Positions 49,813-58,081 of a stretch of DNA of 64,000 bases are shown here, in pieces. The DNA is from Ancylobacter defluvii (GTDB taxonomy: Bacteria > Pseudomonadota > Alphaproteobacteria > Rhizobiales > Xanthobacteraceae). The notes under the pieces are model-generated. The model did not search any database, was not told the origin of the DNA, and saw only the letters and a program-made list of their open reading frames with translations. The stretch spans positions 124,001 to 188,000 of the forward strand of contig NZ_JAHBGD010000026.1 of assembly GCF_018390605.1 (NCBI RefSeq), read 5' to 3'. A program made the position numbers and the translations under genes. Positions within the stretch are counted from its first letter, which is position 1. Every line of letters begins with the position of its first letter.

Positions 49813-51699
49813 TCAGGAATTGAGGAAGCCGATGGAGATCCACGGCACGGCCGCAACCAGAAGCAGGCCAAGCAGAAGTGCCAGCAGATAACCCCAGATG
49901 AACTTCAGTCCTTCATCCGGGTTGATCTTGCTGATGGCGGCGGCGCCGTAGTAGCCGACGCCGAAGGGCGGGGCGAACAGGCCGATCCCCATCGCGAAGA
50001 TCACCACCATCGCGTAGTGGACCTCGTGAACGCCCACCTGCTTGGCGATGGGAAACATCAGCGGGCCGAACAGCACGATGGCGGGGATGCCCTCCAGCAC
50101 GCTGCCGAGGATGATGAAGGCGACGATCGAGACGCCTAGGAAGCCCCAGGTGCCGCCGGGAACGCCCGCCATCAGCTTTGCCAGATCCTGCGAGAAACCC
50201 GATTGGGTGAGGCCCCACGCCATGGCGGTGGCGCAGCCGATGATGAAGATGATCGCACCGGTCAGCGAGGCGGTCTCCACCAGCATATGCGGCAGGCGGC
50301 GCCAGTCGAACCGGCGGTAGATCAGCAAGCCGGCCACAACGGAATAGGCGATGCCGATGGTGGACACCTCCGTCGCGGTGGCGACGCCCTCGACCACGGC
50401 GGCGCGGATCACGAAGGGCAAGGCTATGGCCGGCGCGGCGACGAGCGCCAGCTTGAGGATCTCCGGCGCCGTCGGCCGTGCCAGCTGGCTCAGATCCTCG
50501 CCGCGATAGCGCCACCAGACCACGATCCACAGCGCCGCGCCCAACACCAGCGCCGGCAGCATGCCGCCGGTGAACAGCGCGGCGATCGACACGCCGGTGA
50601 CGGAGCCTATGGTGATCAGCACGATGGAGGGCGGAATGGTCTCGGTCTGCGCGCCGGTGGCCGACAGCAGCGCCAATAGGTCGCCGGGCTTGGCACCGCG
50701 CTTTTTCATCTCCGGGAACAGCACGGGCGCGATCGCCGCCATGTCGGCGATCTTCGAGCCGGAAATGCCGGACACCAGGTACATCGCGCCGATGAGCACA
50801 TAGGACAGGCCGCCCCGCACATGGCCCAGAAGCGAGGCGAGGAACTGGATCATCGCACGCGCCATGCCCGTCATCTCGATCAATGCGCCGAGGAAGATGA
50901 AGAGCGGCACCGCCAGCAGGATGAGATGGCTCATGCCTTCGTCGAGGCGCCCCACCATGACCAGCATCGGCGTCGACGTGGTGAGCGACAGGTAGCCGAA
51001 GGTCGCCAGCGCGAAGGAGAAGGCGATCGGGACCCCGGCGAAGACATTGGTCGCGACGACGCCGACGAAGAAGACCAGCAGGTTCAGCTTGCCGAGCGGC
51101 TTGAGCACGGGCCCCGCCAGCCAGAAGGCGAGCATGAGCAGCGCGGTCAGGACGATGGCGAGGACCACCGGCCAGAACGTGCCGGAGCGCATGAGCCGCA
51201 GGCCGCCGGCAGCCAGCATCAATGCCATGCCGGTCGGCAGGGCAGCGGCGCGCCAGGCATTGGAGATCTCCAGCGCCGGCGTGACGATGAACGATTCCTC
51301 CTGCGCATATTCCAGCGCATGCGGCAGGATCAGCAGCAGGAAGCCGATCGAGGCGGTCAATGCGAACACCTCCAACAGCGCGCGCAGCCGCGGCGGCACG
51401 CGGCTGACGAGCCCGGTCATCCGCATGTGCTCGCCGCGCCGCAGCGCCACCACCGCGCCGAGCATTGACAGCCAGAGGAACAGGATCGAGGCCAGCTCGT
51501 CCGACCAGACGAGCGGCGCGTGGAAGCAGTAGCGGGCGACGACGCCCACCCCAAGGACGATCACCTCGATCGCCACCAGCGCGGCTGTCGCCGCCTCGAC
51601 GGCGCCGCCCAGGACGCGGTCGATCGCCACCGCCACGCGCGCGATGCCGAGAGGAGCCTTCGATGCCTCGACGGTCAGGGATGCTGCGTGTCCAGCCAT
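49813..51699 (-). CDS. TRAP transporter, fused small and large permease (DctQM)
   Basis: The product is 628 aa. Residues 20-190 are the four-helix DctQ part (VVARYCFHAPLVWSDELASI, LRRGEHMRM), and residues 195-625 are the DctM part (VGVPIAFSF-like FAGVPIAFSFALATFGYLSL, FIFLGALIEMTGMARAMIQF, LIGAMYLVSGISGSKIADMA, SATGAQTETIPPSIVLITIG, LEGIPAIVLFGPLMFPIA). It imports a carboxylate or sugar acid using the sodium gradient. It follows the binding-protein gene by 29 bp. Confidence 0.9.
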   Translation of the reverse strand: MAGHAASLTVEASKAPLGIARVAVAIDRVLGGAVEAATAALVAIEVIVLGVGVVARYCFHAPLVWSDELASILFLWLSMLGAVVALRRGEHMRMTGLVSRVPPRLRALLEVFALTASIGFLLLILPHALEYAQEESFIVTPALEISNAWRAAALPTGMALMLAAGGLRLMRSGTFWPVVLAIVLTALLMLAFWLAGPVLKPLGKLNLLVFFVGVVATNVFAGVPIAFSFALATFGYLSLTTSTPMLVMVGRLDEGMSHLILLAVPLFIFLGALIEMTGMARAMIQFLASLLGHVRGGLSYVLIGAMYLVSGISGSKIADMAAIAPVLFPEMKKRGAKPGDLLALLSATGAQTETIPPSIVLITIGSVTGVSIAALFTGGMLPALVLGAALWIVVWWRYRGEDLSQLARPTAPEILKLALVAAPAIALPFVIRAAVVEGVATATEVSTIGIAYSVVAGLLIYRRFDWRRLPHMLVETASLTGAIIFIIGCATAMAWGLTQSGFSQDLAKLMAGVPGGTWGFLGVSIVAFIILGSVLEGIPAIVLFGPLMFPIAKQVGVHEVHYAMVVIFAMGIGLFAPPFGVGYYGAAAISKINPDEGLKFIWGYLLALLLGLLLVAAVPWISIGFLNS

Positions 51700-51728
51700 G
51701 TTCTGTCCTTACCAGTAGCTGCGACGTG

Positions 51729-52748
51729 TCAGGCGAGCCGCCCTACCGTACCTTCCAGCACGCTCCAGGCCTCATTGCCGAACCGCCCTTGCCATTCCTG
51801 GTAGAAGCCGGCCTCGCGCAGCTTGGCCTGGAAGCCTTCCGGCTGCGTTTCGTTGAAGGCGAGCCCCTTGGCGGTGAGCTGCGCGCGCAGCGTCTCGTTC
51901 AGCTTGCGCAGGTCGGCGCGCTGCTGCAGTCCGGCCTCGTTGAAGGCACGGGAGACGATGGTCTTGTCGTTGTCCGGCAGGTTGCGCCAGGAACGACCGT
52001 TGAAGACCATGTGATAGCCGTCCCAGCTATGGTTGGTGAGCGAACAGAACTTCTGCACCTCGTAGAGCTTGGCGGTCTCGACGATGGCGAGCGGGTTCTC
52101 CTGCGCGTCGACGACCTTGGTCTGCAGCGCCGAATAGACTTCACTGAACTGCAGGCTGGTCGGCGACGCGCCCAGCGCCTGGAACAGCGCGATGCCCATC
52201 GGGCTGACCGGCACGCGGATCTTGAGGCGGGCGAGATCCGCCGGGCCGGTGATCGCCCGGTTGCTGGTGGTGATCTGCCGGAAGCCGTTGTCCCACATCT
52301 TCTCGAAGGTATGGAGCCCGACCTTGGCGAAGGCGGCCCGGATCAGATTGCCCAGCGGCCCGTCGACCGCGCTCCACACCTGGTCGTAATTGGCGAAAGC
52401 GAAGCCGACGCCGGTGATGGCGCTGATCGGGGCAAGGGTGGCGATCACCAGCGTGCCGGCATTGAAGATGTCGATGCCGCCGCTGCGCACCTGCGACAGC
52501 ATGTCGGTGTCGCCGCCGAGCTGGTTGTTGGGAAAGACATCGACCTTGATCCGGCCGTCGGTCTCGCGCGCGATGCGCTCGGCCGCCTCATTGGCGCGGA
52601 TGTTCAACGGATGGCTCGCCGGCAGGTTGTTGCCGAATTTCAACGTGATGTCGGCGGCACGTGCGGGACGCGGCAGGCTGACGGCGAAGCCGGCTGCCGG
52701 TACGAGCAGCAGGCCCTTCATGAAGCGTCGGCGGGTGGTGGCGGTCAT
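51729..52748 (-). CDS. TRAP transporter substrate-binding protein (DctP family)
   Basis: The product is 339 aa. It has a signal peptide (RRRFMKGLLLVPAAGFAVSL, cleavage after RARA). The DctP fold begins ITLKFGNNLPASHPLNIRAN and carries the carboxylate-binding Arg near KIRVPVSPMGIALFQALGAS, then QTKVVDAQENPLAIVETAKL. The group binds sugar acids such as uronates and aldonates. It is 70 bp downstream of the SDR gene. Confidence 0.9.
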   Translation of the reverse strand: MTATTRRRFMKGLLLVPAAGFAVSLPRPARAADITLKFGNNLPASHPLNIRANEAAERIARETDGRIKVDVFPNNQLGGDTDMLSQVRSGGIDIFNAGTLVIATLAPISAITGVGFAFANYDQVWSAVDGPLGNLIRAAFAKVGLHTFEKMWDNGFRQITTSNRAITGPADLARLKIRVPVSPMGIALFQALGASPTSLQFSEVYSALQTKVVDAQENPLAIVETAKLYEVQKFCSLTNHSWDGYHMVFNGRSWRNLPDNDKTIVSRAFNEAGLQQRADLRKLNETLRAQLTAKGLAFNETQPEGFQAKLREAGFYQEWQGRFGNEAWSVLEGTVGRLA

Positions 52749-52819
52749 GGTCGTTTCCTCTGTTGTAAGCCTTGCCTTCTGGCAAATGCTCGAAAGGCCC
52801 GCGGCTGCGGGCCGGCCGT

Positions 52820-53617
52820 CTAGTTGCAGCGCGCGTGCAGGCCGCCATCGACGAACAGCTCGACGCCGTTGATGTAGCGGGCCTCATCGCTGGCGAGGAA
52901 GACGGCAGCATGCGCCACGTCCCAGCCATCGCCCATCCGACCGGTGGGCGACATGCGGTGACGCGCGGCGACCATCGCCTCATCGTCCTGATAGAAACCG
53001 GAGATCTGCTTGTAGATGTGCGGGGTGTCCATCACCCCCGGCAGGATGCAGTTGGCGCGAATGCCCTTGCCGGCATATTGCAGCGCCACGCTCTGGGTGA
53101 GGCTGTTCACCGCGCCCTTGCTGGCGGCATAGGCGCAATACGCATAGCCGGTCCAGCGCACGCCGCCGAGGGCGCCGATATTGACGATGGCGCCGGCGCC
53201 CTGCGCCTCCATGACCGGCAGCACTGCCCTGCAGGTCAGGAACATGCTCTTGACGTTCACCGCCATCACCCGATCCCAGGTCGCCTCACTGGTTTCGGCC
53301 GGGCCTCCCTGGGAGGTGATGCCGACATTGTTGTGCAGGATGTCGACCCGGCCGAACGCGGCCCGGGCGGCCTCGACGCTTCCCTCCACCTCGTCCAGCC
53401 GCGTGGTATCGGCCGTCACCGCAATGGCCTCGAACCCTTCCGAAGCGATGACAGCACGCGTGGCCTCGGCGGCCGCGGCATCGAGATCGACGGCAACGAC
53501 GCGAGCGCCCGCACGGGCATAGGCCACGGCCGCAGCCTTGCCGTTGCCCCATCCCTCGCCGATCGAGCCGGCCCCGAAGACGATCGCCACCTTGCCGTTC
53601 AAACGCGAACCCGACAC
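52820..53617 (-). CDS. Short-chain dehydrogenase of the sugar-acid cluster
   Basis: The product is 265 aa from the GTG at 53617. I chose it because AGGAG lies 6 nt upstream and the product then begins SGSRLNGKVAIVFGAGSIG, the normal SDR start; an ATG at 53707 adds 30 non-conserved residues. Cofactor loop is GAGSIGEGWGNGKAAAVAYA, with VDLDAAAAE suggesting NAD. NNVGI, Ser-region NIGALGGVRWTG and Tyr-x3-Lys (YAASKGAV) follow. It is the first gene of the minus-strand operon and probably oxidises the imported sugar acid. Confidence 0.87.
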   Translation of the reverse strand: MSGSRLNGKVAIVFGAGSIGEGWGNGKAAAVAYARAGARVVAVDLDAAAAEATRAVIASEGFEAIAVTADTTRLDEVEGSVEAARAAFGRVDILHNNVGITSQGGPAETSEATWDRVMAVNVKSMFLTCRAVLPVMEAQGAGAIVNIGALGGVRWTGYAYCAYAASKGAVNSLTQSVALQYAGKGIRANCILPGVMDTPHIYKQISGFYQDDEAMVAARHRMSPTGRMGDGWDVAHAAVFLASDEARYINGVELFVDGGLHARCN

Positions 53618-53660
53618 CTGCTTCTCCTGCGTCTCGCCTGCATCATCGCTGGCAGTGTTC

Positions 53661-53684
53661 TGATGTAATTGATGGCTTTTGATG
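53661..53684. promoter_or_regulatory. TGATG direct repeats in the SDR/LacI spacer (left cluster)
   Basis: TGATGTAATTGATGG at 53661-53675 and TTTTGATGC just after give three TGATG units within 24 bp. A second cluster is at 53869-53882 (TGATGTTATTTGATG). Similar spacing in both clusters suggests a protein-binding site. Confidence 0.35.
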
Positions 53685-53848
53685 CGAGATGCGGAATTGG
53701 AGGCCATGCCCTCCTTCACGCTTCCGCGCGCCTCGGCGCGACCAGCGCTCGCCTTACCCTCAATGGAATCGCGTTCATCTGGGTCTCCCATCCCCGACCG
53801 TCTGCTGCGCATTTTGCGCTTGCGGGAAATTTACGTTCGCCTAGAACT

Positions 53849-53864
53849 TTGGGTCAAAGCCCAA
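53849..53864. promoter_or_regulatory. Imperfect palindrome near the LacI gene start
   Basis: TTGGGTCAAAGCCCAA has 5-bp arms (TTGGG/CCCAA) and a 6-bp centre. It lies about 25 bp before the regulator start and could be its own operator, though it lacks the central CG of most LacI sites. Confidence 0.35.
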
Positions 53865-53888
53865 TTTTGATGTTATTTGATGCTTCCT

Positions 53889-54941
53889 ATGTCGATCGAG
53901 GACAATACCAAGACCCGCCAGCTTCCAACCCTTGCCGATGTGGCAGCGCGTGCCGGCGTCTCCACGGCGACGGCCGACCGCGCGCTCAACGGCCGGCCAG
54001 GAGTGAGGCCCACGACGTTGCGCCGGGTGCTGCAGGCCGCCAACGAACTCGACTACATCACCGATGCCAGCGAGCGCGCCTCCGCCGGCTTGCGGCCGTT
54101 GCGCCTCGCCTTCCTGCTCCCAGCCGGTGAGAACAGCTTCGTGACCATGCTGGGCCGCCTGGTCGGCGGCGCGCAGTCGCAGTTTGCGGCAGTGAACATG
54201 TGCGCACGAGTCGAGCGCATCGAGAGCTTCCGTCCCGACCTGCTCGCCCAGAAGCTGAGGAAGATCGGACGCGAGGTGGACGGCGTCGCCTTCATGGCGC
54301 TGGAGCATCCGCTGGTGCGCGAGGCAGTCAACGGCCTGGCCGAGCGTGGGGTGCCGACCGTCACTCTGATCACCGATGTCGGCAACAGCGCGCGCGTCGC
54401 CTATGTCGGCCTGGAGAACCGCTCGGCAGGCCGCACCGCCGGCTATCTGATCGCCCGCTTCATCGGGCCGCGGCCAGCCAAGGTGGCGATGATCGCCGGC
54501 AGCCTGAGCTATCGCGCGCATGAGGAGCGCGAGATGGGCTTCCTGCATCTCTTCGAGGAGGCGTTTCCCGCGATCGAGGTGGTCGGGCTGCGCGAGGGGC
54601 TGGACGAGGATGCGCGCAACTATCGCCAGACCAAAACGCTGCTCGGCCGGCATCCCGATCTCGCCGGCATCTACAACATTGGCGGTGGCCCGACGGGCGT
54701 GGCGCGCGCACTGAAGGAAGCGGGCCGCCAGCACGACGTGGTCTTCGTCGGCCATGGCCTGACGCGCGAGACGCGGGCGCTGCTGCTCGACGGGACCATG
54801 GATGCCGTCATTACTCAGAATCCGCAGGCAACGCTGGCGAACTGCATCACGATCTTCGCCAATCTGCGTGCCGGCCGCCCCGCGACGGAAGCGGTGCCCG
54901 CGCCGTCCATCGACGTCATCTTCCGCGAGAATTTGCCGTGA
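53889..54941 (+). CDS. LacI-family transcriptional regulator
   Basis: The product is 350 aa. The helix-turn-helix is LADVAARAGVSTATADRALN at residues 15-34, followed by the hinge. The ligand domain is of periplasmic-binding-protein type (RLAFLLPAGENSFVTMLGRL to DVIFRENLP), related to sugar-responsive LacI proteins such as those for sugar alcohols or acids. I start at the ATG at 53889; an in-frame ATG at 53880 adds three residues, and neither has a strong ribosome site. It is divergent from the SDR-TRAP-VOC-RLP-kinase operon and most likely controls it. Confidence 0.88.
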   Translation: MSIEDNTKTRQLPTLADVAARAGVSTATADRALNGRPGVRPTTLRRVLQAANELDYITDASERASAGLRPLRLAFLLPAGENSFVTMLGRLVGGAQSQFAAVNMCARVERIESFRPDLLAQKLRKIGREVDGVAFMALEHPLVREAVNGLAERGVPTVTLITDVGNSARVAYVGLENRSAGRTAGYLIARFIGPRPAKVAMIAGSLSYRAHEEREMGFLHLFEEAFPAIEVVGLREGLDEDARNYRQTKTLLGRHPDLAGIYNIGGGPTGVARALKEAGRQHDVVFVGHGLTRETRALLLDGTMDAVITQNPQATLANCITIFANLRAGRPATEAVPAPSIDVIFRENLP

Positions 54942-55333
54942 AGTTTCAATAGAACAAGGTCACTCGGGACCACGGCACGGCCGCCGTGTTCGGGGAGTGT
55001 TTGCGTTGGCTTACGCACCGATATGGACCGTTGCCGGAACACGCGGCCGACATGCTGCTGGAGGCGGTGGATAGTCTATCGGTCCTATAAGCGTCCGCTC
55101 TCAGTTGGCTGTTCAACTCCTGCACCTGATGCGGCACGCCCGGCAGACGATTATCTTTCGTTTCCGAGATCTGGCGCAACCAAAAGCTGGCTGCCCATCG
55201 AAAAGGTGGACACTATGCACCGTGGAATGTTCGACGCATCATCGGTGCAAAGCCACCACGACAACCCAGGCACATTTGGGAGCTGGCACCCGATTGCAGA
55301 TCGCTGGTTGGGTTCGCGATCAGCCTTGCGAGC
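54942..55333. other. 392-bp intergenic region between the two catabolic clusters
   Basis: No intact gene is seen. A short plus-strand stretch (about 54986-55090) reads CLRWLTHRYGPLPEHAADML, faintly like the C-terminus of DUF4351/Rpn-type proteins, and may be a remnant. Otherwise featureless. Confidence 0.45.
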
Positions 55334-56068
55334 TCACCTTCCGGCAAACAATCGGCCGAGGTCGACGCTTTTGCGGGTGTCGCGGTCCAGATCGAGCCTT
55401 TCCTCGACATTGCCGAGATGCTCCTCCATCAGCGCGGTTGCTCGAACGGCGTCGCCCGCCAGAATGGCCTCGAGGATCATCTGGTGCTCGTGATGCGAGC
55501 AGCTCGGCTGGCCCGGTTTCTCATAGACCAGGATCACCAGCGCCTCGCGGGTGATGAGCTCGCGCAGGAAGCGCAGCAATATGTCGTTTCCGGCAATTTC
55601 GGCCAGCAGCAGATGGAACTCGCCGGATAGTCGGACCATCTCGTGCCAGTCGCGGCGCGCCTCGGCGGCAACTTCCAGCGCAATATGGCGGTTCAGCGTG
55701 GCGAGTTCCGCCTTGCCGATCCGGCCGGCCAGCAGCCGCACGATGGTGCCCTCGATACCGCGCCGGGCTGCGAAGATCTCGCGAGCCTCCTTCGGCGTCG
55801 GCTGGAACACCGATGCGCCCTTATTGGGCTCGATCGTCACCAGACCCGCATAGGCGAGCCGCGCGAACACCTTGCGGATGCGCGCCCGGCTGACTCCGAA
55901 GATTTGTCGCATCTCGTCTTCGCGCAGCCGCGTGCCGGGCGGCAGATCCTGCGCGGCAATGGCGGCATGGATCTTCGCGTAGATGGCGTCGTCCGTGCCG
56001 CCCCCGTGCTCGTCGCCCTGCGCGTCCGCACCCACTTCCACGTCGCCGGTCCCGTCCTTGCGTGCCAT
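55334..56068 (-). CDS. GntR-family (FadR-type) transcriptional regulator
   Basis: The product is 244 aa. The winged helix covers about residues 25-95 (DAIYAKIHAAIAAQDLPPGT, then RLREDEMRQIFGVSRARIRK). The C-terminal FCD all-helical ligand domain has the metal-binding pattern Asp/His (RDWHEMVRLSGEFHLLLAEI and CSHHEHQMILEAILAGD). The start at 56068 is preceded by GGTGGG; an ATG four codons upstream is possible. It is divergent from the ABC-transporter operon, with paired palindromes in between. Confidence 0.88.
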   Translation of the reverse strand: MARKDGTGDVEVGADAQGDEHGGGTDDAIYAKIHAAIAAQDLPPGTRLREDEMRQIFGVSRARIRKVFARLAYAGLVTIEPNKGASVFQPTPKEAREIFAARRGIEGTIVRLLAGRIGKAELATLNRHIALEVAAEARRDWHEMVRLSGEFHLLLAEIAGNDILLRFLRELITREALVILVYEKPGQPSCSHHEHQMILEAILAGDAVRATALMEEHLGNVEERLDLDRDTRKSVDLGRLFAGR

Positions 56069-56175
56069 CGCCCACCGCATCGAAATCGCGACGGTATGTA
56101 GACATGTAGCCGATTGGATGTCGAGCGGAGTGCTTATTTTTGCAGCACGAACAGCGAATAATTCGTGCACATAAA

Positions 56176-56216
56176 TTGATTGTTTTGTCGACAATCTTAT
56201 ATACGATTATCGACAT
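56176..56216 (+). promoter_or_regulatory. Promoter with two phased GntR-type operators
   Basis: A -35 TTGATT (56176-56181) and -10 TATATA (56198-56203), 16 bp apart, point to the ABC operon. The perfect palindrome TTGTCGACAA (56185-56194) lies between them, and a degenerate copy TTATCGACAT (56207-56216) follows. Their centres are 22 bp apart, two helical turns. Confidence 0.65.
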
Positions 56217-56260
56217 CAAAACGGCGCGCTGGCGCCGCCTCCTCACCGATGAGGTTGCCC

Positions 56261-57196
56261 GTGTCGCTCGTTCAAATCGACGGCTCCCCACCGATTCCCG
56301 CCGTAGCGGCGCCCGCAGCTGCTGCCCCGCGTCGTCGGAACCTGCTGCCGGCGCTTATTCTTCTGGGACCTGTCGTGATGTTCTTCATCGCGGTCTTCGT
56401 CATTCCAGTCGGATTGATGGTGCGCTACAGCTTCCTGCAGCAGCTTCCCGACGGCACGCTGACCGGCAATTTCACGCTGGCGAACTACATCCGGCTCGGC
56501 GCGGTCGACCTTTATCGCAACGTCGTCGTCACCACGTTGCGCATCAGCCTGTTCACCACCCTCGGCGCGATGCTGCTGGCCTACCCGCTAGCGCTGGTCA
56601 TCGCACGCGGCCCGGCCATGATCGGGCGGGCCATCACCGTGCTGGTGATCGCGCCGCTGCTGGTGAATGTCGTGGTGCGCGCCTATGGCTGGCGCATCAT
56701 CCTCGGCAACGGCAACAGCGGCGTGCTCAACTGGGCGCTGTCCTATCTCGGCCTCGGGCCGGTCGAAATTCTCTACACCGAATGGGCCGTCATCATCGGC
56801 TCGATGCAGGTGTTCCTGCCGATGATGGTGCTGCCGCTCGCCGCCGCCATCGGGCGCATCGACCCGGCCGTGGAGGACGCCGCCCGCACACTCGGCGGTT
56901 CGAGCCTCGCGGTGTTCCGCCGCGTGACGCTGCCGCTCAGCGTGCCGGGTCTCGGCGTCGGCTGCACGCTGGTATTCTCGCTCACCGCCTCGTCCTTCAT
57001 TCTGCCGGCGCTGCTTGGCGGCAGCTTCACCAAAATGCTCGGCACGCTGGTGGAGGAGCAGATCCTCACCGTGTTCGACTGGCCGTTCGGTGCCGCCATC
57101 GCCACCGCGATGGTGCTGATCGTGATGGCGATCAATCTCGCCTACATGGCGTTGATCGAGCGCCGCTTTCGCTCCCGTGCGATGGAGGCCGCGTGA
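56261..57196 (+). CDS. ABC transporter permease (PotB-like)
   Basis: The product is 311 aa from a GTG at 56261, chosen because GAGG lies 6 nt upstream; ATG 56249 lacks a site. Residues 1-35 are a hydrophilic Pro/Ala tail, followed by six helices. The EAA loop is AVEDAARTLGGSSLAVFRRV-like. It belongs to the spermidine/putrescine-type (family 1) permeases. It overlaps the next permease gene by 1 bp (TGATG). Confidence 0.9.
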   Translation: MSLVQIDGSPPIPAVAAPAAAAPRRRNLLPALILLGPVVMFFIAVFVIPVGLMVRYSFLQQLPDGTLTGNFTLANYIRLGAVDLYRNVVVTTLRISLFTTLGAMLLAYPLALVIARGPAMIGRAITVLVIAPLLVNVVVRAYGWRIILGNGNSGVLNWALSYLGLGPVEILYTEWAVIIGSMQVFLPMMVLPLAAAIGRIDPAVEDAARTLGGSSLAVFRRVTLPLSVPGLGVGCTLVFSLTASSFILPALLGGSFTKMLGTLVEEQILTVFDWPFGAAIATAMVLIVMAINLAYMALIERRFRSRAMEAA

Positions 57197-57999
57197 TGTC
57201 GGAAAATGGTCTCGGGCGCGCCGCGCCGCTCATCTACACCCTCACCGGCCTCATCGTCCTGTTCCTGCTGCTGCCGCTGATCTTCCCGATCGTGCTGTCG
57301 ATCTCCGACACGCCGTTCATCACCTTCCCGCCCAAGGGTTTCACCCTGCAATGGTACGGCAAGGTGTTGCAGGATGCCGACTTCACCTCGTCCTTCGGCT
57401 TCAGCGTGCTGCTCAGCACGACGGCCGCCTGCGGCGCCGTGCTGCTGGGCACCCCGACCGCTGTGGGACTGGTCAGGCTCTCCTTTCCCGGCAAGGGGTT
57501 CATCCAGGCGCTGGTTCTCTCGCCGCTGATCTTCCCCTCGCTGGTCACCGGAATCGCATTGCTGCGGCTGTTCTCGTCGATCGGCTCGAATGACGCCTTC
57601 CTCAACCTTTGGATCGGCCATGTTCTGGTGACGACGCCCTATGTGGTGCGCACCGTCTCGGCGAGCCTCGTGGTGGTCGATCCCGGCCTCGAGGAAGCCG
57701 CCCGCACGCTGGGCGCGGGTCGGTTCACCGCCTTCTGGCGGATCACGCGGCCGCAGATCATGCCGGGGCTGGTGGCCGGCGCGCTGTTCGCCTTCGTCAC
57801 CTCGTTCGACAATTACGCCGTCTCGATGTGGCTGTTCGATGCCTCGCATGTGCCGCTGCCGATGATGATGCTCTCGCTCATCAGCCGCATGTTCGACCCC
57901 GGCATCGCCGCCATCGCCTCGCTGATGATCTTCTTCTCGCTGTTCATGGTGCTGCTGCTGGAACGCCTCGCCGGCTTGAGACGCGCCATGAGTTTCTAA
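57196..57999 (+). CDS. ABC transporter permease (PotC-like)
   Basis: The product is 267 aa with six helices. The EAA loop is GLEEAARTLGAGRFTAFWRI, and the pore segments match PotC-type proteins (FDNYAVSMWLFDASHVPLPM). It pairs with the upstream permease to form the membrane channel. An 82-bp gap to the binding-protein gene follows. Confidence 0.92.
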   Translation: MSENGLGRAAPLIYTLTGLIVLFLLLPLIFPIVLSISDTPFITFPPKGFTLQWYGKVLQDADFTSSFGFSVLLSTTAACGAVLLGTPTAVGLVRLSFPGKGFIQALVLSPLIFPSLVTGIALLRLFSSIGSNDAFLNLWIGHVLVTTPYVVRTVSASLVVVDPGLEEAARTLGAGRFTAFWRITRPQIMPGLVAGALFAFVTSFDNYAVSMWLFDASHVPLPMMMLSLISRMFDPGIAAIASLMIFFSLFMVLLLERLAGLRRAMSF

Positions 58000-58081
58000 A
58001 CGCCCGCTTCTTACCCGCATCGCCTTTCATCTCGATCGCTGCGCGCGGCCCGGGCCGGAGCGCGAACCCCGGAGTTTTGCC

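Noticed and set aside
54986-55090. DUF4351/Rpn-type transposase tail
   Set aside because: Only about 25 residues look similar, which is too little to call a pseudogene.
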